This document shows, in pieces, positions 7,501 through 15,605 of a stretch of 64,000 nt of DNA (the stretch's first letter is position 1; each line of letters starts with the position of its first letter). The position numbers and the translations under genes are program-made. This stretch comes from an archaeon (GTDB lineage Archaea; Thermoproteota; Nitrososphaeria; Nitrososphaerales; UBA183), in NCBI GenBank assembly GCA_021828185.1, contig JAKASI010000005.1, positions 37,603 to 101,602 of the forward strand, read 5' to 3'. The notes beneath the pieces are model-generated. The model was given only the letters and a program-made list of their open reading frames with translations, was not told the origin of the DNA and ran no database searches.

Positions 7501-9144
7501 CTACAGCAGGTGGCTCAGCGAAGGTGCGCCGAAGGCAGCCATTAGGGTAACGGCGGCGACCGCGAGGGCGACGTTGACGGAGGCCCTGAGGGTGTTCCTC
7601 ACAGTGAAGTCGGTCATCTTCGCTCCGATGAGGCCGAGCGAAGCAGCAGCGACTATGATCAGGAGGTCGGAGATCTGGGTCAGCCCCGGGGGGAGCGCCC
7701 CCAGCTGGGCCCCGCCGACGTGAAAGGCCGAAAACCCGGGCGCGACTCTCCTGCTGAAGGAAGAGAGTATTCCCTGGACGAAGGTGATCCCGAAGGCAAG
7801 GAGGAGCGGAGAAATGTACGAAAGGATCAGGTAGGGCTTCATCTCGGCGCCGGTGTTCTCTTTCATCCCGCTGAGCCGCCCCGCGAAGTTCGAAATCTGG
7901 TACACCGTGTCCACAGTCCCTCCTCCTGTCCGGTTCATCTCGCCTAGAAGGAGGAAAGTGATCCTCCCCAGGCCGCTCCTGCACTCCACCCTGACCTCGT
8001 CGAGAGGAACGCCCGCCTTCAGCTGGGCAGCGACCCTTGACAGAAGGCGGGAGAAGCGCTCGCCGTACTTCCCGCTGGCCTCGATGGCCACTATCGCCCT
8101 CACGAGGTCATACTCCTGTCTCTTGTATTCGAGGAGGTCCTTGAGGAACGCCGACACCCCCTCGTCCAGCGCCTTGGTTTCGGCGATCTGCCCCCTTACA
8201 GACAGCCCGTACGCCGAGAAGAAAACGAATAGCGCGGCCGCCACCCCTGCCCATGCAAGCCCTGTAGCGAGGTCCACGAGGGCCCCGCTGAGCGCCAGGG
8301 CGAGTGCCAGTCCGGCCCTCCCCTGCACGGCGTCTTCGCGGGCCGGCTGCATCCTCCCGGCCATGTAGAGGAGGCCGATCGTGAACACAGGGACACCGAG
8401 GCCGGTGAAGACGACCAGCCCGAACATGGAGAACCCGGGCGAGAAGACCCCCACCACCATGAGAAGCAGAGGGACGACCCCGAACACCGTTATCATCATG
8501 CTCCCGACGATCCCTGCCCTCTCCGTATACCTCGCCCAGCTCTCCTCGAGGCCACGGAGGAGGGCGCCGCTCTCCCCGACAAGATAGAATGGCACGTCGC
8601 CGCCGCTGCGCGCCTTGCTGGTGTAGCCCAGGAGGAACTCGCTGAACTTCTTCGAGGGGTGGCTGGAGGCGAGCCGCTCGAAGGCGTCGTTCGCGTTCAT
8701 CCCCAACATCTCCACGTCCCTCTTGACCATGAGCGCTTCCTTTCCAATCCAGTGGAAGGTGTCGCCCTTGGCGACGCCCCTGAAGATCGAGTAGAGCGGG
8801 ATCCCCGCCCCCCCGAGGACGCTCACTATCATCGCGAAGAATGGGAGTTCCCGTTCGACCCCCTCCCTGCGCTGTGCCGCGAGGTCGCTCAGTCTGACCT
8901 GGGGGGCCACGACGAACCCCAGGGGGACCGCGGCGACCAACAGGAACAGGGGAGAGAACAACGCCCCCACCAGCGCAGCCGGGACTGCGACAGGTGCCGA
9001 TCTGAGCGCGTTCCTCACCGTCCGGGTTGCCATCGCGGTTGGGTTCCCCACCTTCCCCGACCGCCTCAGGAGTTCGGCGAACTTCGCCGACCGGGTCCGG
9101 ACCAGGCGGGAAATCAGCGTGCCCTCCGCTACCCGTTCTCCCAA
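7501..9144 (-). CDS. TadC/type II secretion F-like pilus membrane protein
   Basis: The polytopic assembly platform of an archaeal type IV pilus. At ~547 residues it is the long, duplicated archaeal form (FlaJ/ArlJ-like), with two cytoplasmic GspF-type domains: ERELPFFAMIVSVLGGAGIP around residue 85 and LLEYKRQEYDLVRAIVAIE around residue 345. Each is followed by pairs of hydrophobic helices, including VVPLLLMVVGVF and ISPLLLAFGITFV. I place the start at TTG 9144, overlapping the ATPase end by 16 nt; GTG 9051 and ATG 9033 are alternatives. Confidence 0.82.
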   Translation of the reverse strand: MGERVAEGTLISRLVRTRSAKFAELLRRSGKVGNPTAMATRTVRNALRSAPVAVPAALVGALFSPLFLLVAAVPLGFVVAPQVRLSDLAAQRREGVERELPFFAMIVSVLGGAGIPLYSIFRGVAKGDTFHWIGKEALMVKRDVEMLGMNANDAFERLASSHPSKKFSEFLLGYTSKARSGGDVPFYLVGESGALLRGLEESWARYTERAGIVGSMMITVFGVVPLLLMVVGVFSPGFSMFGLVVFTGLGVPVFTIGLLYMAGRMQPAREDAVQGRAGLALALALSGALVDLATGLAWAGVAAALFVFFSAYGLSVRGQIAETKALDEGVSAFLKDLLEYKRQEYDLVRAIVAIEASGKYGERFSRLLSRVAAQLKAGVPLDEVRVECRSGLGRITFLLLGEMNRTGGGTVDTVYQISNFAGRLSGMKENTGAEMKPYLILSYISPLLLAFGITFVQGILSSFSRRVAPGFSAFHVGGAQLGALPPGLTQISDLLIIVAAASLGLIGAKMTDFTVRNTLRASVNVALAVAAVTLMAAFGAPSLSHLL

Positions 9145-10817
9145 CCCTTCTCCGTGCCTCTCATCGACTCCTCCGCCGAGAACTCCCTGACCATCTTCGA
9201 GAGCGCCCGCGGGGTGAAGTCTCCTCCTGCGACCGTGCCTGAAATGCGGGCGGCTCTCGCCGACAGGCTCCTCTGCACCGCGGCCGGGGACCACCCGAAG
9301 CTGTCCGCGATTTCGTTGAGCCTGAATGACCTGTCGAGGACCTCGGCCGCGGTCGTGGGGGAGAAGGAGTCCGCAGCCGGGTCGTAGCGGAACACGTTGA
9401 TGATTTCGTGGCCGTCCGAGCTCTGCGGCCTGAGCTCGTCCACGCTCACGACCCTCCTCACGACCCGGCCGTCCTGGAGGACCACTTTCCTCATGGTGGC
9501 GATGGCAGTGATGTCCCTGACGTGCCCCTCGGAGAAGCGCATGGGCGGGGTCTTGAGCCTCTGGACGCACCTCTCGGCGCTCTCCGCGTGTATCGTCGTC
9601 ATGGTGGAGAACCCCAGCGTTATGGCCGCTGCCACGGTCTCCGACTCTTCCCCCCTCATCTCACCGAGGCTCAGAATCGTGGGAGAGAAGCGGAGCGCCA
9701 GCTTCAGGAGCTCCGGGAGCCCATATTCGTACCTCGCCGAGGAGGGCGACAGTCCCGCCCTGTAAGACCTGGTCTTCAGTCTCTGCCAGTGCAGCTGGTC
9801 CGGAAGGCTGATCTCGAGGACGTCCTCCGCAGTCACTATCTTGCACTTCGGGTCGGCCAGAGCAAGGATGGCGTTCATCAAGGTGGTCTTCCCCGAGTTG
9901 GTATCCCCTGCGATGAGGACGTTGGTAGTCCTCTCCAGCAGGAGCCAGAAGTAGGCGGCCATGAGGATCGAGAGGGTCTTGTGCGAGTGCACCTCTTCGT
10001 AGGAAGAGGGCGCCTCCTGGGCCCCCTGAAGCGGGAGGGCGGGCCACCTTGCCTTCTCGGGCGCAGCCAGCTGGGCAAGGGTGATGGGGCTCTCCTTCTG
10101 CTTCCGGATGGCATAGGTCGAGCCTGGCCTGGAGATCTCGTCTCCGAGGGTTGCGGTCACCCTCCTGTCTGACACCCCATGCAGGGTGACTTCGAGGGAG
10201 GGCTGGGCCAGGGAGACCGTGGTCCCCCCCAGCTGGGCGAGCCTCCTCACAAATGCCCGGAGCCTCTCCTCCGAGGGGTACAGGATGTCGGTCTCCATGA
10301 ACATGTACTGACTGAAACTGCGGTGCAGCACCCGCACCGGCCGGTCGAAGCGGCAGCATGAAATCTCCTCGAGGTTGTCGTCGTTGAGGAGAGGGTCGAC
10401 CTCCCAGAACCCAGTGAAGTCCCTCATTAGGTAGTAGAGGAGCTTCTCGTGAGAGCCCTCGACGACGTCGGCGATCCCGAGCCCTCCTGCCGACTTCCAG
10501 ACGTATTCCGAGACGACTTCTCTCGGGTCTCCGGAAGCCTCGACCGGAATCGAATCGAGCAGGTTGGCGCGAAGAAGCTCGAGGCAGTCCTTCTCGTCGG
10601 GGCTCAGCTTCGGAAGACGGACAAGGTATCTCCCGAGCCCGCCGTCATCGACCACGAAGACCTGGGCTGACGACTCCGGTCCCCCTCCTGCCGGAATCGT
10701 GTAAGTGTCGAGGACCCCCGAGATGTCTTCCGGTGGAGCGGGGGGAGGAGCGCGGCTTGGTTCCGCGCCCCCTTCGCGGAGGCCCTCCTTTCGGAAGAGC
10801 TGCCAGACCTTCGGCAT
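9129..10817 (-). CDS. Type II/IV secretion system ATPase (pilus assembly, TadA/PilB-like)
   Basis: The motor ATPase of the pilus operon, ~562 residues. Walker A is IAGDTNSGKTTLMNAIL, the Walker B region is ILSLGEMRGEESETVAAAI, and a His-box-like TMTTIHAES follows. The N-terminal ~250 residues carry the variable domain of archaeal VirB11/GspE ATPases (SQYMFMETDILYPSEERLRA). The ATG at 10817 is ~26 nt from the TTATAA box at 10841, suggesting a leaderless message. No archaellum genes (FlaF, FlaG, FlaH) are nearby, so a pilus rather than an archaellum is favoured. Confidence 0.85.
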   Translation of the reverse strand: MPKVWQLFRKEGLREGGAEPSRAPPPAPPEDISGVLDTYTIPAGGGPESSAQVFVVDDGGLGRYLVRLPKLSPDEKDCLELLRANLLDSIPVEASGDPREVVSEYVWKSAGGLGIADVVEGSHEKLLYYLMRDFTGFWEVDPLLNDDNLEEISCCRFDRPVRVLHRSFSQYMFMETDILYPSEERLRAFVRRLAQLGGTTVSLAQPSLEVTLHGVSDRRVTATLGDEISRPGSTYAIRKQKESPITLAQLAAPEKARWPALPLQGAQEAPSSYEEVHSHKTLSILMAAYFWLLLERTTNVLIAGDTNSGKTTLMNAILALADPKCKIVTAEDVLEISLPDQLHWQRLKTRSYRAGLSPSSARYEYGLPELLKLALRFSPTILSLGEMRGEESETVAAAITLGFSTMTTIHAESAERCVQRLKTPPMRFSEGHVRDITAIATMRKVVLQDGRVVRRVVSVDELRPQSSDGHEIINVFRYDPAADSFSPTTAAEVLDRSFRLNEIADSFGWSPAAVQRSLSARAARISGTVAGGDFTPRALSKMVREFSAEESMRGTEKGWENG

Positions 10818-10840
10818 CCACACAACAGGCCGCGTCCGGC

Positions 10841-10846
10841 TTATAA
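10841..10846. promoter_or_regulatory. TTATAA: one TATA box placed for two divergent genes
   Basis: The palindromic TTATAA is centred 26-27 nt before the ATG of the pilus ATPase on the minus strand and 28-29 nt before the TTG of the adenosine-specific kinase on the plus strand. It is the only AT-rich element between the two genes, so it probably supports transcription in both directions. Confidence 0.55.
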
Positions 10847-10871
10847 CGCGCCATGAACGCCGCCCCTGCCG

Positions 10872-11354
10872 TTGAAGACTGTCGGAGTCGAGATCGCGGT
10901 CGCTGACGGTGACCAGATCATCATCGGGCAGTCACACTTCATCAAGAGCGTCGAAGACCTCTACGAGGCGCTGACCACATCGATGCCTGGGATCAGATTC
11001 GGGCTCGCCTTCTGCGAAGCATCAGGGAAAGCCCTGATCCGACTGGAAGGAACCGACGCGACCCTGACCGGCCTTGCCGGGGACTACGCTGGGCGCCTCG
11101 CATGCGGGCACTCCTTCGTGATAGTGATGAGAGGGGCGTACCCCATCAACGTGCTCAACCGGATCAAGGCGGTCGAAGAAGTGGTCAACGTCTTCTGCGC
11201 GACGTCCAACCCGGTGACCGTGGTCGTAGCCGATTCAGGGAAGGGCAGAGGCATCCTGGGGGTGATTGACGGGGTTCAGCCAGAAGGGGTGGAAGGGGAC
11301 TCGGACAAGCAGGAGAGGCGCGCCTTCCTCCGAAAAATCGGCTACAAGCGCTGA
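10872..11354 (+). CDS. Adenosine-specific kinase family protein (PF04008-like)
   Basis: A 160-residue single-domain protein of the small family annotated as adenosine-specific kinase, recognised by GQSHFIKSVEDLYEALTTS, FGLAFCEASGKALIR and the core GHSFVIVMRGAYPINVLNRI. The C-terminal part contains VFCATSNPVTVVVAD and the conserved GRGILGVIDG. TTG start, supported by the TTATAA box at 10841. The biochemical role is based on a few crystal structures and is not well tested. No functional link to neighbours. Confidence 0.85.
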   Translation: MKTVGVEIAVADGDQIIIGQSHFIKSVEDLYEALTTSMPGIRFGLAFCEASGKALIRLEGTDATLTGLAGDYAGRLACGHSFVIVMRGAYPINVLNRIKAVEEVVNVFCATSNPVTVVVADSGKGRGILGVIDGVQPEGVEGDSDKQERRAFLRKIGYKR

Positions 11355-11381
11355 AACTGGCCCAGGACCCCTCTGCAGGCA

Positions 11382-11408
11382 TTCACGTATCAGAAGGTGA
11401 AACGTGAA
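11382..11408. repeat. Inverted repeat TTCACGT / ACGTGAA
   Basis: Seven-base arms separated by 13 bases in the gap after the adenosine-specific kinase gene. It could be an RNA hairpin at the transcript end or a regulator site; no T tract follows directly, so a classical terminator is not supported. Confidence 0.3.
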
Positions 11409-11505
11409 ACCATCAGTTTTACACATCTCCCTCAATATAGTATGGAAGTATAATCCATTATCTTAATAGGAACCCCAGTATTCTCATCCCTTGGCGGTTA
11501 GTAGC

Positions 11506-11685
11506 ATGTACACGAGCACCGAGCAGGCTGAGGCTCCCATTTGCGGTGTCTGCGGACGGAAGCTCCAGGTCGGGTTCCACTTCACATGCCATGTCTGCGG
11601 CGAGTCGTACTGCTATGCCCACGCCCCCCAGAAGTGCGCCCATCCGAAGCTCGCGCAGGCTCGCAAGACCCAGCTCGTCAGATAG
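11506..11685 (+). CDS. 59-residue Cys/His zinc-finger protein
   Basis: A small protein with ordered Cys and His residues: CGVC, then CHVC, CYAHAP and KCAH. The pattern resembles an AN1- or B-box-like double zinc site (C-x2-C, C-x2-C, C-x3-H, C-x-H). ATG start at 11506; a TTG at 11491 would add five residues. An AT-rich ATTATCTTAATA lies at about 11457-11468. Probably a protein- or nucleic-acid-binding adaptor; partner unknown. Confidence 0.65.
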   Translation: MYTSTEQAEAPICGVCGRKLQVGFHFTCHVCGESYCYAHAPQKCAHPKLAQARKTQLVR

Positions 11686-11717
11686 GGATAAACTCCGTCC
11701 TCTGACAGCCTAATTCG

Positions 11718-12113
11718 TTGAAGGTCTATCTCTCCGTCCCCATGATTGCCAACCGGGCGCTCCCCAGGGCGCAGCTGCTGGCGAAGGCTATCCGGGACTC
11801 GGGGCACGAGGTGTCGTCCCCCTGGGTCCTCGGGCCCGTCGAGGGAACTGGCCCCGCTGCAGTCAACGTGTTCAGACGTGACAAGAAGGGGGCCGAAGAC
11901 TGCGACGTCCTGGTCGCAGACGTCACCGAGCCGAGCCTCGGAGTCGGGATGGAGATCATGGCGGCCTACGAGGCCGGGAGGAAGATCATACTCGTTGCGA
12001 AGAAAGGGAGGGTGACCTCGCGCATGCTTTCGCACATGGACAGGAAGGAGACTCTGGAGTACGAAGCTGACGAGGACGTCTACCGGGGGCTGGTGCGGCT
12101 CCTGAGCCACTGA
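11718..12113 (+). CDS. Nucleoside 2-deoxyribosyltransferase-like / DNPH1-like protein
   Basis: A 131-residue protein of the nucleoside 2-deoxyribosyltransferase superfamily, which cleaves or transfers the N-glycosidic bond of deoxynucleosides or deoxynucleotides. Visible features are the N-terminal strand KVYLSVPMI, the DVLVADVTEPSLGVGMEI block containing the catalytic Glu, and the AGRKIILVAKKG strand. TTG start with GATAAA at 11688-11693 about 27 nt upstream. Size and motif resemble DNPH1 rather than the larger bacterial transferases. Substrate not determinable. Confidence 0.75.
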   Translation: MKVYLSVPMIANRALPRAQLLAKAIRDSGHEVSSPWVLGPVEGTGPAAVNVFRRDKKGAEDCDVLVADVTEPSLGVGMEIMAAYEAGRKIILVAKKGRVTSRMLSHMDRKETLEYEADEDVYRGLVRLLSH

Positions 12114-12165
12114 GAAATCCCGAAGAAAAAACCGATTTAAGCCCCGCCGATGGCATGGCGGCAGC

Positions 12166-12537
12166 TTGAAGTCCGAGGTAAGGTCGAAGTCCGCCCCCTC
12201 CCCGGTGGGTCCATACTCCCAGGCGATCGACGCCGGGGCCGTCTACTGCGCTGGCCAGATCGGCGCTGACCCCTCGACGGGGAGTCTCGCTCAGGGGGTT
12301 GTGGCGCAGACCGCCCGGGCGCTTTCGAACCTCGAAGCGGTCCTCTCCGCTACCGGGATGAGCCTCCGCGACGTGGTCAAGACCACGGTCTTCCTGGTAG
12401 ACCTCGGCGAGTTCATGGCCATGAACGAAGAGTATGCCAGGCACTTCGCGCCGCCGTTCCCTGCGAGGTCCACGGTGCAGGTGGGTGCTCTCCCGAAGGG
12501 AGCCCGAGTGGAGATAGAAGCAGTCGCGGTCAGATGA
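12166..12537 (+). CDS. RidA family reactive enamine/imine deaminase
   Basis: A 123-residue RidA (YjgF/YER057c) protein, which hydrolyses reactive 2-aminoacrylate-type intermediates produced by PLP enzymes. Characteristic segments are PSPVGPYSQAIDAG near the N-terminus, VYCAGQIGADPSTG, DVVKTTVFLVDL and the C-terminal FPARSTVQVGALPKGARVEI, including the Arg that binds carboxylate substrates. TTG start with TTTAA at 12136-12140 about 27 nt upstream. Convergent with the small basic gene at 12539. Confidence 0.92.
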   Translation: MKSEVRSKSAPSPVGPYSQAIDAGAVYCAGQIGADPSTGSLAQGVVAQTARALSNLEAVLSATGMSLRDVVKTTVFLVDLGEFMAMNEEYARHFAPPFPARSTVQVGALPKGARVEIEAVAVR

Positions 12538-12538
12538 G

Positions 12539-12640
12539 CTACCTGGGCGACCAGGTCTTCCTGTACGGTCCCCGTCTCCGCCTCCGGGCCTTCTTCTTCC
12601 TGGCGGCGCCGGCGAGCAGGGAGTTCTCGTCCTTGCTCAT
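12539..12640 (-). CDS. 33-residue very basic peptide coupled to mrp
   Basis: A short frame whose ATG overlaps the mrp stop as ATGA, as expected for translational coupling. The peptide starts MSKDENSLLAGAARKKKARR and continues RRRGPYRKTWSPR; about half of it is Arg or Lys. It ends two bases from the convergent ridA stop, so it fills the intergenic space exactly. Such composition suggests RNA or ribosome binding. No family recognised; support is the ATGA overlap and composition. Confidence 0.42.
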   Translation of the reverse strand: MSKDENSLLAGAARKKKARRRRRGPYRKTWSPR

Positions 12641-14769
12641 TTCTTCATCTTCGAGAAGGCCACCATGCTGACCATCCCGGCCAGCCTGAACGCCAGGTCC
12701 TTGTACACCTGCGATTCCGGAGAGTCGGGTTTGGCCGCGACCACCGGGACCCCCTTGTCTGACTGCTCCCTGACCGACACCCCGATGGGTATCTCCCCAA
12801 GAAAGTCCACCCCCCTTTCGGCTGCGATCCTCTTCCCGCCCCCGTTTGAGAAGATGTCGGTCCTCTCACCGCAGTGGGGGCAGACGAAGTAGCTCATGTT
12901 CTCGACCACCCCGAGGATCGGCACGTTCAGCTGCCTGAACATTGCCAGGGCCTTCGCAGCTATGTTCAGCGCTGCGTCCTGGGGGGTGGTCACTATCAGG
13001 ACCCCTCCGAGGGGGACGGTCTGGGCGAGCGTGAGCGCAGCATCGCCCGTGTTGTGCACAAGGATTGAATCTGCGACGAAGTTCTCCAACTGATCCACCT
13101 GCAGATCATAGGTTTCCATGGCTCCCAATGGCTCGATGGACTGTATTCTTGACAGCTTGAACGCTCGGGGGTCATGTTTCAGGGAGAACTGGAACCAGTG
13201 ACTGGTGACGTTCGTTTTTCTCCTTCCTTCCGGAAGGGTCTGCTCCTCCCGGAAACGCGACTTCACAAGCGACGCTCTCACTCCGCTGATTAGACAGAGC
13301 TCATGGACCTTGTCCACCAGCATGGAATTGGGGCTCTCGACGGTCACGGTGTCCTGGACCACGGTAACCATCCCCTGCAGCCCTCTTGAGTCTGGTAGAG
13401 CCTTCGTCGATTCGCGATGCCGGATGTCAGAGTCGGCCTCGGAGTAGCCCCTGATGAAAGCGAGTCTCTGGTCCAGCGGAAGTGAGAAGACCCAACGCGG
13501 AACTGTCTTCTGGCGAGCCTTGTGGTCCAGGTCGAGCGCCGTGAACAACTCTGCGAGAGGCACCGACGCGACAGCGAACTTCTGCCCCCCGTTCTCATCG
13601 AAGGTGCGACACTTGAAGACCTTCTTGTAGAGTTCCTCGTACTGCTTCCTGAATCTGCTCCCGCGGGGCTCACAGACTCTCACACCCACAGGTCTGGGTC
13701 TACCCTTCTGCCGCTTCACGAAGCCGTCACCGACGAAATGCCCTACAATGCGCATGAAGTCCGCTGTGGTCTCTGTCGGAAGCTGGATGAATTCTGGATC
13801 GGACTCCACCTTGGGGAGCCGCATGGGTTGGCCACCTTCAATGCAATTCGGCACGATTATTCTATCCCCGATCTTCAAATGGTCGAGCCTCACCCAAGAA
13901 TTCGCCCGGTGATATCGCAAGAACGGGTGATTGGCGCTTGCGACTATCTCTCGGTTTGCCGTCCGTAGCCTGAAGACCTCTTGTGTCCCCTGGGGGATGA
14001 CGCCCAGGACCCTTCTGGGCACGAGCCGTTCACCGTCGTAGCTGAGCACGAACTCCCCGACTTCTATCTTCTCGATCGGTCTTGGGGAATTGTCAGCCAT
14101 GAGCACGCTCGTGCCAGCGGGAAGACACCCCGGCGGAAGATCGCACACTAGGTAGTCGAGCTCTCCCCAGTCAACCTGGGTGAGCAGCTGCCGCACCGCT
14201 CCGGCCACGAGCGGCCCCCGCCAGATGACAGGGGTCTCCTCGTTGTAGAAGAATCCCAGGGAGGCGATCTTGACTCCGAACGCCTCCGGAGGTATGATGG
14301 ATTCGTTCCTCACGTCCGGGGGCCCCTTCACCCCCATCATGAGCGGGATGTTCGGACCGTACACGTCGGCGTCGAGCACCCCCACCTTCGCACCGGACGC
14401 AGCCAGGGCCACGGCAAGGTTCACGGCAATGGTCGACTTCCCTACTCCTCCCTTGCCGCTGGCGACCGCAATTATGTTCTTGACTCCCTTCAGCATCTCC
14501 GCGTTGGCGTAGTCCCTGGTGGCGAACACCATGGACGACGTCTTCATCTCGACCTTCTTCACGCCAGGGAGGCTCGCCACTGCTTCCCTCGCCGACTCCT
14601 CGAGCCTCGATCTGAGCGGACACGCAGGGGTAGTGAGGTTCAGGGTGAAGGTCACTCTGCTCCCCTCCACCTTGACCCCTTCAATCATGTGGAGCGAGAC
14701 CACGTCCTTTCCGAGCTCAGGGTCCTTCACCCCTGCCAGCGCCCTCAGTACGTCGGCTTCGGTCGTCAT
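12637..14769 (-). CDS. Mrp/ApbC-type iron-sulfur cluster carrier ATPase, intein-containing precursor
   Basis: Mrp/ApbC proteins bind and deliver Fe-S clusters. The precursor has ~710 residues: an N-terminal MIP18/DUF59 domain (residues 1-75, VKDPELGKDVVSLHMIEGVK), the deviant Walker A SGKGGVGKST (~103-113), LDADVYGPN, and the motif DLPPG, where a 359-residue intein interrupts. The host resumes with TGDAALTLAQTVPLGG and carries the conserved cluster-binding VCPHCGER. The spliced protein would be ~351 residues, normal for the family. ATG at 14769 is preferred over TTG 14778 because a minus-strand ATTTTAAG box lies ~26 nt upstream. Confidence 0.92.
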   Translation of the reverse strand: MTTEADVLRALAGVKDPELGKDVVSLHMIEGVKVEGSRVTFTLNLTTPACPLRSRLEESAREAVASLPGVKKVEMKTSSMVFATRDYANAEMLKGVKNIIAVASGKGGVGKSTIAVNLAVALAASGAKVGVLDADVYGPNIPLMMGVKGPPDVRNESIIPPEAFGVKIASLGFFYNEETPVIWRGPLVAGAVRQLLTQVDWGELDYLVCDLPPGCLPAGTSVLMADNSPRPIEKIEVGEFVLSYDGERLVPRRVLGVIPQGTQEVFRLRTANREIVASANHPFLRYHRANSWVRLDHLKIGDRIIVPNCIEGGQPMRLPKVESDPEFIQLPTETTADFMRIVGHFVGDGFVKRQKGRPRPVGVRVCEPRGSRFRKQYEELYKKVFKCRTFDENGGQKFAVASVPLAELFTALDLDHKARQKTVPRWVFSLPLDQRLAFIRGYSEADSDIRHRESTKALPDSRGLQGMVTVVQDTVTVESPNSMLVDKVHELCLISGVRASLVKSRFREEQTLPEGRRKTNVTSHWFQFSLKHDPRAFKLSRIQSIEPLGAMETYDLQVDQLENFVADSILVHNTGDAALTLAQTVPLGGVLIVTTPQDAALNIAAKALAMFRQLNVPILGVVENMSYFVCPHCGERTDIFSNGGGKRIAAERGVDFLGEIPIGVSVREQSDKGVPVVAAKPDSPESQVYKDLAFRLAGMVSMVAFSKMKK
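13051..14127 (-). mobile_element. Intein with LAGLIDADG endonuclease inside mrp
   Basis: A 359-residue in-frame insertion between the Gly and Thr of the host motif DLPPG-TGD. It starts with Cys (CLPAGTSVLMADN, block A), has block B VASANHPFL with the TxxH-type His at ~67, two LAGLIDADG-like motifs (IVGHFVGDGFV at ~127 and FIRGYSEADSDI at ~223), block F-like METYDLQVDQLENFVADS, and ends HN followed by Thr +1. All residues needed for splicing appear present, and both endonuclease motifs keep acidic residues, so it may still be mobile. Confidence 0.92.
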
Positions 14770-14836
14770 TCGTACCAAGCCTCTGCTGGGGGCTTAAAAT
14801 CCTAGTCCCGGAATAGACTTTATCGTCACGAGGGAA

Positions 14837-15601
14837 ATGGCGTCTGCCGCGTTGGGAAAGATCGAGGTGATTCCGCTCCCCGGGGTCCCGGAAGTAAGAG
14901 AGGGGGCGGACCTCGGGAAGGTCCTGCTGGCATCGGCGGAGGCGCACGGGGTGAAGCTGGCCGATGGCGATATCGTGGTTGTGAAGCAGAAGGTGGTGTC
15001 GAAGGCCGAGGGAAGGCTGGTCCGCATCGACGCCGTCATCCCTGGGAGAAAGGCGAAGAATCTGGCCAAGAGCCAGGGGAAGGACCCCAGGCTAGTCGAA
15101 CTGATCCTTCGCGAGGCGGTCCGTATCGTCAGGGCGGGGCATGGAGTGATAATCACAGAGACCAGGCACGGCTTCGTCTGCGCGAACTCGGGCGTGGACC
15201 AGTCCAACGTGGGCAGGGGGCTCGTGGCGCTCCTCCCTGTCGACCCCGACAGGAGCGCGAGGAAGCTCAGGCGCGAGCTCGAGCGGGCGACCGGGAAGAT
15301 GTTGGCCGTGGTCGTCTCCGACACCTTCGGCCGTCCCTGGCGGATGGGTCAGACCGACGTGGCCATCGGCTGCTCCGGCATCCTCCCACTCGTCCCCTAT
15401 GCGGGGAAGAGGGACCGCTTCGGCTACGAGCTGCGGGTGACCGAGCCTTCGGTCGCGGACGAGGCGGCCGGGTCGGCGGAGCTTGCCATCGGGAAGCTCA
15501 GGGGGATTCCCGCAGCCGTCGTGCGAGGGGTGGAGTACGTCCGGGGCGAATCGGGGGTCAGGTCGATGATCATGCCGCCCGAAAGGGACCTCTTCAGGTG
15601 A
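14837..15601 (+). CDS. cofE: Coenzyme F420-0:L-glutamate ligase
   Basis: CofE adds gamma-linked glutamates to F420-0 using GTP. The 254-residue protein matches the archaeal single-domain enzyme in length and motifs: VVVKQKVVSKAEGR, the HGFVCANSGVDQSNV block, VVVSDTFGRPWRMGQTDVAIG and the C-terminal RGVEYVRGESGVRSM. ATG start with GAGGGAAATGG suggesting a short Shine-Dalgarno-like GAGG. First gene of a tight cofE-cofD-cofC-amidohydrolase run, with 4 nt to cofD. Confidence 0.95.
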   Translation: MASAALGKIEVIPLPGVPEVREGADLGKVLLASAEAHGVKLADGDIVVVKQKVVSKAEGRLVRIDAVIPGRKAKNLAKSQGKDPRLVELILREAVRIVRAGHGVIITETRHGFVCANSGVDQSNVGRGLVALLPVDPDRSARKLRRELERATGKMLAVVVSDTFGRPWRMGQTDVAIGCSGILPLVPYAGKRDRFGYELRVTEPSVADEAAGSAELAIGKLRGIPAAVVRGVEYVRGESGVRSMIMPPERDLFR

Positions 15602-15605
15602 GACT

